In this document: in pieces, positions 43,860-56,254 of the stretch
Layout: every line of letters starts with the position of its first letter
Numbering within the stretch: the first letter of the stretch is position 1
Source of the DNA: Anastatus disparis
Taxonomy: Eukaryota; Arthropoda; Insecta; Hymenoptera; Eupelmidae
NCBI GenBank assembly: GCA_017163975.1
Contig: JAFFSR010000365.1
Location: 868,001-932,000 of the forward strand
DNA length: 64,000 nt
Reading direction: 5' to 3'
Notes under the pieces: generated by a model
Seen by the model: only the letters and a program-made list of their open reading frames with translations
Databases searched by the model: none
What the model was told of the DNA's origin: nothing
Position numbers and translations under genes: made by a program

Positions 43860-46615
43860 AGAAGATTAAAAATGTCTACTTTACCGACATTTCCTTTTCT
43901 GTTCCGAGAAATATCCCATAAAATGTTATTGAAAAGTAACGTATACCTTTTTCGGAAGCTAACTGGAAACTTTTTGTGTTACCTAACTGATGAACCTTAC
44001 AGGAAGCTTACAGATATGTTATATGCAAGATTTAATTAACATTTTGTGGAATATTCCTTAAACATTTACATGAAGCTTTCACGAAAGCTTCCCGAAAGTG
44101 TTCTTAGTTAGCTTACTAGTGAATCTTTCAGGAAGCTTACTGCAATCTTTCTAGTTAGTTTACTTGAAACCTTTGTTAATCCATTTATTAAGACTTTTGC
44201 GTAAGGTTACAGGAAGATAGCAAAAAGATCCCACGGAATATTACTTGTAAGTATTTAGGAAGCATTTTTTGGGCTTATATTATGCTTACTGTAAGCTTAT
44301 GTTAATTTTCGAAAAGGTGAATGGAAGCTTCCTCTGTAATATTATATAAAAGTTTCATGAGAAGCTTTCTTGTAAGCTTTTTTGCTATGTGGGTGGCCTT
44401 CGCATGAATCTTTAATGAAAGGTTCCATTAATGTTTCATGAAAGATTACGTGAAAGCTTTTGTTAACCTTTCTCGGAAGATTTCCGAAAGCTTTCGACGT
44501 AACCTTACTAATGAATCTTTCAGTAAGCTTGCAGTTATCTTCTATGAAAGATTCTATTTAAAGTAAGCGAAATATTCCATGAAAGAAGGCATGAATCTTT
44601 TTAGAAAGCTTCCTGAAAGCTTCCACGATTAGCTAACTGATGAATTTTTCGGGAAGCTTACAGTAATCTTTTTCAATATCTTTCATGTAACCTTTGCGTA
44701 TTCATCTATGGAAGATTTTCTGTAAGGTCACTTTAAGATTCCATAAAGATTTTAGGAAATATTGCACGTTAGCATTCAGTAAACTTCTTTTTAGATTACA
44801 TTTAGCTTACTGTAAGCTTTCATGGAATCTTTCAGTTGAGTTTTTCCGTAACATTTATTGAAAAAGTTTTTATTCACAGTTGTTAAATATCTTTCAGGAA
44901 TCTTCCATCGATTCTTACATTAATTTTCAATGAAAGGTTCCATTAATGTTCCATGAAAGATTACGTAAAAGCATTCATTAACCTTTCTCGTAAGATGCCC
45001 GAAAGCTTTCGACATAACCTTACTAATGAATCTTTCAATAAGCTTGCAATTATCTTTTATGAAATATTTTATTTAAAGTAAGCGGAATATTCTATTAAAG
45101 AAAGCATAAATCTTTTTAGAAAGCTTCCTGTAGGCTTCCACGATTACCTAACTGATGAATCTTTGAGGAAGCTTACAGTAATCTTTCTCAATATCTTCCA
45201 TGTAACCTTTGCGTATTTATCCATGGAAGCTTTTCTGTAAGGTTACTATAAGATTGCAAAAAAATTGAAGGAAACATTGCACGTAAGCTTTTATTATTAC
45301 TTATTTATGCTAACTTTTAGTTTACTTTTAGATTACATGAAATATTACAATGAAATATTAATGAAAGATTCAGTAATCAGTTCTTGATCATCGAATAATA
45401 TATTCCTTTTTTCAACACGGAATGCGGCTTTCTCTTTTGTTTGTCAAAATTAATAGTTTAGAAAAAAATCAATCCTTTGATTACAAAAGTACAGATAATA
45501 CGACTTGTTTTTAACAGTTGTAGAAATTCTTCAAGTAATCTTCCATCGTTACATACATTAATTTTGTATGAAATTTTTTTTTATGTTCCTTAAAAGATTA
45601 TGTGAAAGTTTTTATTAATTTCTTTTGAAAAATTTCCGAAGGCTTCTGGCGAAAGCTTACTAATGAAACTTTCGGGAAGCTTGCAGTTATCTTTCGTGAA
45701 AGATTGTATTAAACGTTAGCGGAATATTCTATGAAAGATGACACGAATTTTTTCAGTAAGCTTCCTGTAAGCCTTCACGATTACCTAACCGATAAATCTT
45801 TTGGAAAGCTTACAGTAATCTTTCTTACTATCTTACATGTAACCTTTCTGAATACATTCATGGAAGATTTGCTGGAAGGTAAGATTGTAAAAGCATTTCA
45901 AGGAATCTTGCACGTAATTATTTAGTAACCTTTTTTCTAGATTATATTTAGCTAACTGTAAACTTTCATGAAATCTTCTAGTGGAATCTTCCTGTAAGGC
46001 TTCCTAGAAAGCTTATATTCACGGTGGTGAAAATTCTTTCTGTAATCTTCCATCTCTATTTACATTAATCTTTCATTAAATCTTCCATTTACGTTTCGTG
46101 AAAGATTACGTGAAAGCTTTTATCAACCTTTTTTGAAAGATTCAGAAAAGCTTCTGGCAAAAGTTTACAAATGAATCTTTCGGGAAGCTTGTAGTTATCT
46201 TTTATAAAAGATTGTATTAAACGTTAGCGTAATATTCTATGAAAGATGACACGAATCTTTTCAGTAAGCTTCCTGTAAGCTTTCACGATTACCTAACCGA
46301 TGAATCTTTTGGGAAGCTTACAGTAATCTTTCTCACTATCTTACATGTAACTATTCTGGATCCATTCATGGAAGCTTGGCTGGAAGGTTACTGTAAGATT
46401 TTAAAAAGATTTTGTGGAATATTTCACATAAGCTTTCATTAGCCATTTATTCATGCTTACGTTTAGCTTACTTTTAGATTACATGAAATATTACAATGCA
46501 ATATTAATGAAAGATTCAGTAAGCTTAGAGAAAAGCTAATAGAAGCTTCCCCTGGAATATTACGTGAAAGTTTCATGGGAAACTTCCTTGGAAGCTTTCG
46601 TGCTATGTGGGTATT
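43860..46615. mobile_element. Repeat-rich element of GGAAGCTTNC / GAAAGATT words with ~0.5-kb tandem units
   Basis: The whole segment is made of short, half-palindromic words such as GGAAGCTTAC, GAAAGATTCC and TGGAAGCTT. A larger unit repeats at least four times, seen by the landmark ATGAAAGAAGGCATGAATCT near 44577, 45094, 45731 and 46239 (last spacing 508 bp). The last two units yield nearly the same apparent frames (45731-45925 and 46239-46442), which are artefacts. Both the end at 46613 and an internal point at 44391 read GCTATGTGGGT, the same terminus as the element at 60528-62493. The left end at about 43860 is uncertain. Confidence 0.7.
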
Positions 46616-46618
46616 ACT

Positions 46619-47150
46619 GTTACTTTGATCGTCGTTTTCTAAAAAATTTAATAAATTCAAAGATCTTAATTCCGATTGCAAACTATCCAGCCAGAGGTGT
46701 ATGCCTGTTTTTCGAGTGATTTCGTAGTCTCTTTTGTGTATTAATTTTTGGTTGTTGTTAGTTACTTCTAATGATTTGAAAAGTCTTTAATGTGTTGAAA
46801 AGTCTCATTTAGGTTAGTTAATACATCTGATTGCAAGTTGTTGGTGTTATTGTTCCTTCTAATGGGGGTGGATGTATCTATTAGGTTAGATGTGTTAGTT
46901 TGGGTATTCGAAAGTGTCACCTCAGCACTTCTATTTTTCTTTCTCTCTAAATCGAGGGGATTTTGAGCGGCCTTGAGAAGAGTCTCTGCGACCTCTTTTA
47001 TTTGCGCGTTTTGCGCCTCCATTTCTCTCATCATATCGGTTTTAATTTCTTCAACTTGTCTGAAGTCCTCTAAGAGGTCCCTTTTGATCCTTTCTGAGGG
47101 TGGAACCCGGACAAAGGAAGGTGTGTAGCTCCTTTCAGCGTCTGATGCTC
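46619..47150 (-). pseudogene. Copia-type Gag remnant
   Basis: Minus strand. One frame from about 47150 to 46768 includes PPSERIKRDLLEDFRQVEEI, MMREMEAQNAQIKEVAETLL (coiled coil) and an Asn/Thr-rich part. After a stop, another frame reads KRDYEITRKTGIHLWLDSLQ and SELRSLNLLNFLENDD, the opening of the copia UBN2-type Gag (DYEI...W...L..EL). It is cut at about 46616 by the repeat-rich element. Same strand as, and in correct order with, the copia pol at 41600-38552. Family assignment is good for the second part, inferred for the first. Confidence 0.65.
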
Positions 47151-47310
47151 CTGTATTTCGAACTATTTTTTATTTGTTTATTTTGGTTTTTATTTGGTTC
47201 TACAACGTCTATAGATATTACAAATATGAATCTACTATCTAACTTCTATGTATTTAATTGTTCAATAAAATACAGAGGGCATATATGAGAGAAGAAAGAA
47301 TAAACAATAC

Positions 47311-47370
47311 CTGTGTCATCAGTTCTTTCATTTGCGTTTGGTTTCTCAAGGGGGTCTTTTCTGGGCTCAT
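47311..47370 (-). other. Possible 5' exon upstream of the Gag remnant
   Basis: On the minus strand, after TATTTCTCTATTTCAG, an ATG opens 20 codons (MSPEKTPLRNQTQMKELMTQ) ending at CAG and followed by GTATTG, a consensus donor. A consensus acceptor (AAATACAG) stands at 47151. But the exon length is a multiple of three while the Gag frame after the acceptor needs one extra base, so the join is not in frame as it stands. The exon may belong to the element (copia RNAs can be spliced) or may be chance. Confidence 0.3.
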
Positions 47371-47993
47371 CTTAGCTCGACTTCTGAAATAGAGAAATAA
47401 TTTTTATACATAGTATTAACACTTGTGTATGGCTGTACAACAAGTTTACAAAGTGTAATACATGTATTAAAAGGAAATAAGATATTTTTATTTCGTTTGT
47501 TCTCATGCGCAACAGTTATTCTATATGCACACAACCGTACCACAAGTTCCGTGCAATAGAATTAAATAATTTTAATGAAATATAATTTTATCAACAAACT
47601 TTTATGTATCAGACGTCGTATACGCACATTCTCTCGCGATAGGGTAACGAACGCAATTATACTGTTAGTGCAAGAAAGGTGATCACGTGCACGCACGCAG
47701 CATCCTTTTATATGTCAGATATATTGATAAAGAACTCGTATTAAACTCTCTTTTGTTTGTTAAATTTATTAGTAATTTACCGTACTTGATAAGATGTTTT
47801 GATAATTCCGGATTTTTACTTTCTTATGACAAAACCGTTTAATCGTTCTATCACTTCTAATAGAACGACCCTGGTAGATTATTGCTTTCAGTCAAAAGCT
47901 ACTATACATCTATATTCACGTATGTATATACATACCGATACATACTGCGACGATGCTATTTCAAGCATCGCGCTTAAACCGGGTTCCACGCTC
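47371..47993. other. No gene seen
   Basis: AT-rich then mixed DNA. A GATGCTATTTCAAGCATC hairpin lies at about 47953-47970, next to the palindrome boundary. The expected 5' LTR of the copia element was not found here. Confidence 0.5.
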
Positions 47994-50381
47994 AACCGCT
48001 ACGAGGCGTTACTCCCGCAATGGGAATAGCGCGCTCCAGAGCATATAAGTCGGCAAGACGCCCGGCTAAAACAGACTCTCTCCCCTCTCCCTATGTAGAG
48101 AAGTTATGCTTTACATAGTGAGAGCTCACCTACGTGTTTCAATGTGTATAAGGGGGATTCCTATACACATTGCAGACCGTTCTTACCTGGGCTTAGCTTG
48201 ACTAAGTTTTTCATCTATTCCCAGTAACTATGCATAAGGGGGTTTCCTATGCATAGTTTCCTATCTCTTACCTCCACCTTTTTCGAGGTCGAGGTAGTTC
48301 CTCCGCCAGTCGATGGGGTTTCCACGACTAGCGCATCTTCTCTTTGTCTACCCTGAGGCTTGGAGGTAGCATTATCATGTCTTCCTGCGACACTGACCTA
48401 CTTCCAGCCTATACCGGGTGTCATCGAGATACTGCTCGTATTATCCATCGCCGGTAAAGTAGATTCCGACCGTAACCGCCGTCGATAATACTGAAACCTG
48501 TAAATAGTTTATTTTCTTTTATCCTAGTTTGTAACCGATACCGTTCGGAATTTATTCTTAAGTATAATTTTGTTAAACCGCATTACTGGTAAAAATAATA
48601 CCGACCGCCTAAAGATATAATTTGATCCTAGTATTATTTGATTATTCATATTTTTGCGTGCCGCCGTTTCCGGCTATTCTCCTGAGATTATTAACTGATT
48701 AATTCAACCTTGTATTAGTTATAAGTTCAACTCAATAAATGCAAAGGAATATTTATTGTGAAAAATATAATTGCACGACTCATACTCATTTACCAGTTCC
48801 GCTAAACCTGTCCTGTAAATCTACCCCGTCATTTACCGCTTTAGTTTTAAGATTTGTTATTTCATCAATTGAATTATTATTTAAACGCAATAGTAAATTT
48901 CTTTTTTCTTTAATTACAGTTAACTTTTCATTCTTAAACTCATTTTTATTTTTATTATTAAATTCAGTAATTTCAATTTAGTTTATAAGTTTTGAACTTT
49001 GGCTTATTCGAACCACCGACCGACCATCTTCCAGCATCAACCCTCAGGTAAAAGTAAAAGTCTGATGCCGCCGACGTCAACGAGTTGTCTAAAGCAACCG
49101 CCCGAAAAGCCAAACGTTACAATACATCTACATATTCATTTTCGTGTCCATATCTCTATATACGTACTTTTTGTGTATATACTTGGCTATGTTTCAAGTA
49201 TCTTTTCTTTTTGTGTATCTATATGTATGTATATGTATATATATGTATATATGTTTCTTCGTTTCAAGTCACGTGTATTAATAAAAACGAGTTTAATGAA
49301 AAGTTAGCTGTAATAAAAGAAATGTAAAAAAATTTAACTGTAATTAATATTAAAGGAAAAGAAATTTACTATTGCGTTTGAATAATATTTAAATTGCTGA
49401 AATAACAAATCTTAAAACTAAAGCGGTAAATGACGGGGCGGATTTACAGGACAGGTTTAGTGGAACTGGTAAATGAGTATGAGTCGTGCATTTTATATTT
49501 TCCACAATAAATATTCTTTGCGTTTATTGAGTTGATCTTAAAACTAATACAAGGTTGATCAATTAAATGATAATCTCGGAAAAATTGGCCGGAAACGGCG
49601 GTACGCAAAAATATGAATAATCAAAATAATACTAAAATTAAATTATATCTTTTAGGCGGTCGGTATTAGTTTTTACCAGTAATGCGGTTTAGCAAAATTA
49701 TGTTTATCAATAATTCCGAACGGTATTGGTTACAAATTAAAAAGAAAGATAGACTATTTACAGGTTACGAGATATAATTGATCTCTTTCTGGCGATCGGT
49801 ATTTATTTTTACCGGTGACGCGGTTTTTAACAATCTTATAATTAATAAATTCCGAACGGTATCGGTTACAAACTAAGATGAAGGAAAGATAATAAACTAT
49901 GTACAGGCTACAATATTATCGACGGTTAGCACGGTTGGAATCTACTTTACCGGCGGCGGATAATGTGAGCGGTGTCTCCGTGACATTCGGTACAGGCTTA
50001 AGGTACAGGCTGGTGTCAGAGGGAGACAGGAAAGGTTACCTCCAAGACTTAACGTAGACGTGGAGGGGATGTACTAGTCGTGCGTACTCGCATCGACTAG
50101 CGAAAGACCTACCCCGACCGAAAAGGTGGTGGTAGTTGTCAGGAATCAGTGTCGGGCAACCCCACCCTTACACTGACAGAGAGGTCGGAGGCTAACGTAG
50201 GGCAACCCCACCCTTACGTAGCTTAAGACAGGAATACGGGTAAAGGTAACTCCCACTGTGTCTAGCAATCCCACTCTTACACAATGGAAGGGGAGAAGAG
50301 TCCAAACGCTGGCTCGGCGGCTTGCTTATATATGCTATGGAGCTCGCTATTCCCGTTGCGGGAGTAACACCGCGTAGCGGC
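47994..50381. mobile_element. Large fold-back element, about 2.4 kb
   Basis: The left arm starts ACCGCTACGAGGCGTTACTC and the right arm ends with its near-complement (GAGTAACACCGCGTAGCGG). The arms pair through CCGTTCGGAATT/AATTCCGAACGG, AACCTGTCCTGTAAAT/ATTTACAGGACAGGTT and TACCGGTAAAGTAGATTCC. The arms are about 1.1 kb each and diverged. The loop is about 48960-49280 and holds ATATGTATGTATATGTATAT. GC content is higher than the flanks. No transposase. The frames at 48739-49327 lie in the arms and loop and have no family resemblance. Confidence 0.8.
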
Positions 50382-51085
50382 TAAGCATATGAACTATGTC
50401 TAGCGCGATTTTTGAATCGTCGCAACGGCTAACGATAGAATTTACCTGTTTCTCCCAATTTAGAGTCTGGTTGATCCATACACCCAGACTTTTGACCTCT
50501 CTAGAGAACGGAATAGATTGACCGCAGACAACGATGGATGAAACCAATGAAGAATTAAGCCTATTAACAAACTGTTCACTTCCCAGCAAAATCGTTTGAG
50601 TTTTCAGCGCATTAAGCTTGAGCCTATTGCGATCAGCCCATCCCACGATCGCTTCAACATCACAATTGATATCAGCGATTTCTTTATCAATGTCAGAAGC
50701 AAAAAAGGATCTGTAAATTTGCAAATCATCAGCAAACAAAATATGTTTAGAAAACCTGAGAACATCGGGTAGATCGTTGATATAAAGTGAAAAGAGCAGT
50801 GGGCCCAGCACACTACCCTGAGGTACACCAGTATCAACACCCAACCAAAACTCGGTAGAATCACCGTCCATCATTTCAATCGACTGCGTACGACCCTGCA
50901 AGTACCAAGCAAACCACTTAATGACATCATCAGAGCAATTCAGACTCCGAAGTTAAGTTTACGAAGGAGACGATGATGCGGCACAGTGTCAGAAGCCTTC
51001 GAAAAATCAAAAAGCAAGAGTGCTGTAACCTTTCTCTTATCAATAGCAACTCTGACGTCCTCCAGAATGTTGAGAAGCGCAACGA
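50382..51085 (-). pseudogene. LINE reverse transcriptase fragment (Jockey/CR1 group)
   Basis: Minus strand. From 51085: LYIVALLNILEDVRVAIDKR, then TALLLFDFSKASDTVPHHRL (motif A; the usual AFDT is ASDT), a frameshift at about 50940, then [33 protein letters not shown] (motif B, PQG), [11 protein letters not shown] (motif C, FADD), [20 protein letters not shown] and [18 protein letters not shown] motifs A to E are therefore present; it is of the same clade as the LINE at 24231-28560 and covers the very part deleted there. It is cut on one side by the palindrome at 50381 and on the other by the LTR-like repeat at 51086. Confidence 0.92.
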
Positions 51086-51187
51086 TGTAGAGGGAATGAG
51101 ACGCGAGGTGGACAGAGCGCGTGAATATAATAAAAGGTGGCGGTCTTGTATCTTCTTTGCTTTCTGATGGAGCGCCTTGCCTTAACA
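51086..51187 (-). mobile_element. 102-bp LTR-like repeat (solo), relative of 38261-38361
   Basis: On the minus strand it begins TGTTAAGGCAAGGCGCTCC and ends CATTCCCTCTACA, so it has TG...CA termini. It matches the repeat at 38261-38361 over its whole length with scattered differences, including TTTTATTATATTCACGYGCT and GTCCACCTCGCG. It joins the LINE RT fragment without a gap. Flanking 5-bp duplications were not seen. A solo LTR of the copia family is the favoured reading. Confidence 0.45.
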
Positions 51188-51281
51188 TCAAATAAGAAAA
51201 GAAAATTTACTTGAAAATTACACTTACATTAAAAATAGTCAAACAGCTATCTAAAGAGGGGCACATGTACCAGGGTAGGCT

Positions 51282-51678
51282 TAAGAGGCGGCCGTATAGT
51301 TCTGTCCTTGTCTAATCTAAATTTTCTTTATTATTAATAAATTAAATATTTTCATGGAAAAGTAAGACAACCGCCCAATAGAGCAAAAGACAAGCAAACG
51401 ATTCTTTTTTATAAAAAAATATGAAATTTTGATTATTTTTTGAGTAAAGTCTGAAACGGAAAAACAGTTGAATCAACTCAATCAAGTTCGATTGTTTTTC
51501 CGTTTCAGACTTCACTTGAAAAATAATCAAAATTTCATATTTTTTCATAAAAAAGAATCGTTTGCTTGTCTTTTGCTCTATTGGGCGGTTGTCTTTCTTT
51601 TCTATGAAAATATTTAATTTATTAATAATAAAGAAAATTTAGATTAGACAAGGACAGAATGATACGGCCTCCTCTTAA
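51282..51678. mobile_element. TTAA-flanked fold-back MITE, copy B
   Basis: TTAA-GAGGCGGCCGTATAG at the left, TACGGCCTCCTC-TTAA at the right. Arms of about 180 bp pair almost perfectly through CTGTCCTTGTCTAATCTAAA, ACCGCCCAATAGAGCAAAAG and GTCTGAAACGGAAAAACA to a short centre near 51470-51485. The outer 50-60 bp match the element at 11143-11418; the inner arms differ. The frame at 51342-51548 is a by-product. Confidence 0.9.
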
Positions 51679-51910
51679 ACTGTTGTTTTTACCATATTCA
51701 TCATGCTCAGGAAATTTGAGAATGATCAAAAAAATGGTACTTTTTTGATAGTTCAAGAAACACACGTAGAAAAATATAAAAAAAAGTATAATTTTTGACG
51801 TATAAAATTATGTACCGTAAATACCAATTTTCCAATCGATACCAAAATTTAATTACATATTCTACTACAAGAAACGAGTAACTTAAACCCTTATTGAAGT
51901 GTGAACTGCC
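51679..51910. other. Lead-in to satellite array, no gene
   Basis: AT-rich DNA. The minus-strand frame at 51707-51913 has no family resemblance. Confidence 0.5.
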
Positions 51911-54900
51911 CACTCCAGAAACTTGTATTATAGACTTTTCAATTGTTGTCAGGTCGAGATCTCAAAATTAAAAAGTTCCAGAGATATCCCCACATACATC
52001 ATATAATTTTTTTAATTTTAACTCTTGAAAGTGCTGAAATGAATTGAATAATTATCATAAAGTTTATACTTTTTACTTGATTTATCTATAGTTTGCTTAA
52101 GAAAGTTTTGAAATCAATTAAGCATTCGTAGATAAGCAAAATGATAAGCCACTCCAGAAACTTGTATTATAGACTTTTCAATTGTTGTCAGGTCGAGATC
52201 TCAAAATTAAAAAGTTCCAGAGATATACCCACATACATCATATAATTTTTTTAATTTTAACTCTTGAAAGTGCTGAAATGAATTGAATAATTATCATAAA
52301 GTTTATACTTTTTACTTGATTTATCTATAGTTTGCTTAAGAAAGTTTTGAAATCAATTAAGCAATCGTAGATAAGCAAAATGATAAGCCATTCCAGAAAC
52401 TTGTATTATAGACTTTTCAATTGTTGTCAGGTCGAGATCTCAAAATTAAAAAGTTCCAGAGATATCCCCGCATACATCATATAATTTTTTTAATTTTAAC
52501 TCTTGAAAGTGCTGAAATGAATTGAATAATTATCATAAAGTTTATACTTTTTACTTGATTTATCTGTAGTTTGCTTAAGAAAGTTTTGAAATCAATTAAG
52601 CAATCGTAGATAAGCAAAATGATAAGCCACTCCAGAAACTTGTATTATAGACTTTTCAATTGTTGTCAGGTCGACATCTCAAAATTAAAAAGTTCCAGAG
52701 ATATCCCCACATACATCATATAATTTTTTTAATTTTAACTCTTGAAAGTGCTGAAATGAATTGAATAATTATCATAAAGTTTATACTTTTTACTTGATTT
52801 ATCTATAGTTTGCTTAAGAAAGTTTTGAAATCAATTAAGCATTCGTAGATAAGCAAAATGATAAGCCACTCCAGAAACTTGTATTATAGACTTTTCAATT
52901 GTTGTCAGGTCGAGATCTCAAAATTAAAAAGTTCCAGAGATATCCCCACATACATCATATAATTTTTTTAATTTTAACTCTTGAAAGTGCTGAAATGAAT
53001 TGAATAATTATCATAAAGTTTATACTTTTTACTTGATTTATCTATAGTTTGCTTAAGAAAGTTTTGAAATCAATTAAGCAATCGTAGATAAGCAAAATGA
53101 TAAGCCATTCCAGAAACTTGTATTATAGACTTTTCAATTGTTGTCAGGTCGAGATCTCAAAATTAAAAAGTTCCAGAGATATCCCCGCATACATCATATA
53201 ATTTTTTTAATTTTAACTCTTGAAAGTGCTGAAATGAATTGAATAATTATCATAAAGTTTATACTTTTTACTTGATTTATCTGTAGTTTGCTTAAGAAAG
53301 TTTTGAAATCAATTAAGCAATCGTAGATAAGCAAAATGATAAGCCACTCCAGAAACTTGTATTATAGACTTTTCAATTGTTGTCAGGTCGACATCTCAAA
53401 ATTAAAAAGTTCCAGAGATATCCCCACATACATCATATAATTTTTTTAATTTTAACTCTTCAAAGTGCTGAAATGAATTGAATAATTATCATAAAGTTTA
53501 TACTTTTTACTTGATTTATCTATAGTTTGCTTAAGAAAGTTTTGAAATCAATTAAGCAATCGTAGATAAGCAAAATGATAAGCCACTCCAGAAACTTGTA
53601 TTATAGACTTTTCAATTGTTGTCAGGTCGAGATCTCAAAATTAAAAAGTTCCAGAGATATCCCCGCATACATCATATAATTTTTTTAATTTTAACTCTTG
53701 AAAGTGCTGAAATGAATTGAATAGTTATCATAAAGTTTATACTTTTTACTTGATTTATCTATAGTTTGCTTAAGAAAGTTTTGAAATCAATTAAGCAATC
53801 GTAGATAAGCAAAATGATAAGCCACTCCAGAAACTTGTATTATAGACTTTTCAATTGTTGTCAGGTCGACATCTCAAAATTAAAAAGTTCCAGAGATATC
53901 CCCACATACATCATATAATTTTTTTAATTTTAACTCTTCAAAGTGCTGAAATGAATTGAATAATTATCATAAAGTTTATACTTTTTACTTGATTTATCTA
54001 TAGTTTGCTTAAGAAAGTTTTGAAATCAATTAAGCAATCGTAGATAAGCAAAATGATAAGCCACTCCAGAAACTTGTATTATAGACTTTTCAATTGTTGT
54101 CAGGTCGAGATCTCAAAATTAAAAAGTTCCAGAGATATCCCCGCATACATCATATAATTTTTTTAATTTTAACTCTTGAAAGTGCTGAAATGAATTGAAT
54201 AATTATCATAAAGTTTATACTTTTTACTTGATTTATCTATAGTTTGCTTAAGAAAGTTTTGAAATCAATTAAGCAATCGTAGATAAGCAAAATGATAAGC
54301 CACTCTAGAAACTTGTATTATAGACTTTTCAATTGTTGTCAGGTCGAGATCTCAAAATTAAAAAGTTCCAGAGATATCCCCACATACATCATATAATTTT
54401 TTTAATTTTAACTCTTGAAAGTGCTGAAATGAATTGAATAATTATCATAAAGTTTATACTTTTTACTTGATTTATCTATAGTTTGCTTAAGAAAGTTTTG
54501 AAATCAATTAAGCAATCGTAGATAAGCAAAATGATAAGCCACTCCAGAAACTTGTATTATAGACTTTTCAATTGTTGTCAGGTCGAGATCTCAAAATTAA
54601 AAAGTTCCAGAGATATCCCCGCATACATCATATAATTTTTTTAATTTTAACTCTTGAAAGTGCTGAAATGAATTGAATAGTTATCATAAAGTTTATACTT
54701 TTTACTTGATTTATCTATAGTTTGCTTAAGAAAGTTTTGAAATCGATTAAGCAATCGTAGATAAGCAAAATGATAAGCCACTCCAGAAACTTGTATTATA
54801 GACTTTTTAATTGTTGTCAGGTCGATATCTCAAAATTAAAAAGTTCCAGAGATATCCCCACATACATCATATAATTTTTTTAATTTTAACTCTTTGAAAG

Positions 54901-55012
54901 TGCTAAAATGAATTGAGTAATTATCATAAAGTTTATACTTTTTACTTGATTTATCTATAGTTTGCTTAAGAAAGTTTTGAAATCAATTAAGCAATGGTAG
55001 ATAAGCAAAATG
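51911..55012. repeat. Satellite array, 239-bp unit, 13 copies
   Basis: The landmark CACTCCAGAAACTTGTATTA recurs at 51911, 52150, 52389, 52628, 52867, 53106, 53345, 53584, 53823, 54062, 54301, 54540 and 54779, always 239 bp apart. The units differ by only a few bases; the last is a little shorter and more diverged, as at an array edge. Diagnostic variants (CATTCC, CGACATC, CCCCGCAT, ATCTGTAG, CTTCAAAG, AGTTATC) show higher-order structure: copies 1-3 resemble copies 4-6, and copies 7-8 resemble 9-10. No long open frame. Confidence 0.97.
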
Positions 55013-56254
55013 TAATCAATTAGATTGAAATTTTCTATAGAATCAAAAAAAAAGGAAAAAAAGTAATTTTTTGTAAGACTTATTTAAATGCAATTGGCAA
55101 ATCGTGTCAACGAAGGTTCCTAATTATAAATTAATTAATTTGCTTTATGAAAATCTGATTTAATCTAGCTGTTAGCATATAGGATATAAGACAAGATCAG
55201 AGAAGTTTTTTTTCTTTTATTACACGAAATTAAGTAAAATTGAAGTCATACTAGTAAATATTGTAGAATAAAGAAAAGAAAATTTAGGATGTCATTGAGT
55301 AAATTATTATTTGACTATTGTTAGTTAATAAAACATGGTAATATTTACATATTTTATATCAAACCAATAATTTGTTAAAATTTGTATATTGTTGATTGAT
55401 GGAGAGAATTATACAAAGATATGATTTAGGCATCAAGAAATTACTCTTTAACATAATTTAAAACAAAAAGGAATTCTGGAAGAGAAAATCATAATTTTTA
55501 CACAATTGATTTTCATTAAAATTTACAATAAATAATTAAATCTAACTTTTATTATACTAGATTTAATAATGTTTTAATTTAAAAATTTAATTTAAATATA
55601 TTATATTTTGCAATAATTATTTAAATGAATATTTATTTTATATGACTGCCTTATGTATGTATAGATGAAAGTATATATATACGTATATATGCAGTGTTAG
55701 ATTTCATAAAAAAAAGGAATTATTTTTATTGGGACATTAATTATAGATGCAGCAGGTTATGCTATTAAGAGTTAAACTCTGACTGAAATTCATTGTCTGT
55801 TTCTATTTACATCCAAGTTGAGAAATTGATGAAGATACATTTATTTTACTAATAAAATATTATTTCCTAGTTAATTAAATAAGGTGATTAAAATTAAATT
55901 CAAAATATATGGCCATAACTTTAGTACGGTCACATCCTTTGTAGTGTTAATAAAATAAGAAATGTTGACGATGAAGTGTTAGTCTTAAGAGTGTAATATT
56001 TTAATCATAGGAGAGGGAAAAATTATTTTTATCCTATGTTTAACCTATGTTTAACCCTTTGTTTATACCCATAAGTAGTAATTATGTATACCTCACATAC
56101 AAAAATTTTATATTTATTAGTATAATATTAGTATCTTATCAGAAATAGAAAAAAATTATTTTAGTAAAAATGTTAGGGATTATAAAAAAAATTTCACGTT
56201 ATCCAGAATAAAATCCATGCTAAAGAGATTGTTATATATTCTTAAAACATAATT
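55013..56254. other. AT-rich DNA, no gene seen
   Basis: Unremarkable AT-rich sequence after the satellite. A TATATATATACGTATATATG stretch lies at about 55671-55690. Confidence 0.6.

Noticed and set aside
45731..46442. Two similar 64-67-codon frames suggesting a duplicated gene
   Set aside because: They fall at the same place in successive ~508-bp repeat units made of half-palindrome words.
51911..55012. Evenly spaced repeats considered as a CRISPR-like array
   Set aside because: The whole 239-bp unit is conserved, with no unique spacers; it is a eukaryotic satellite.
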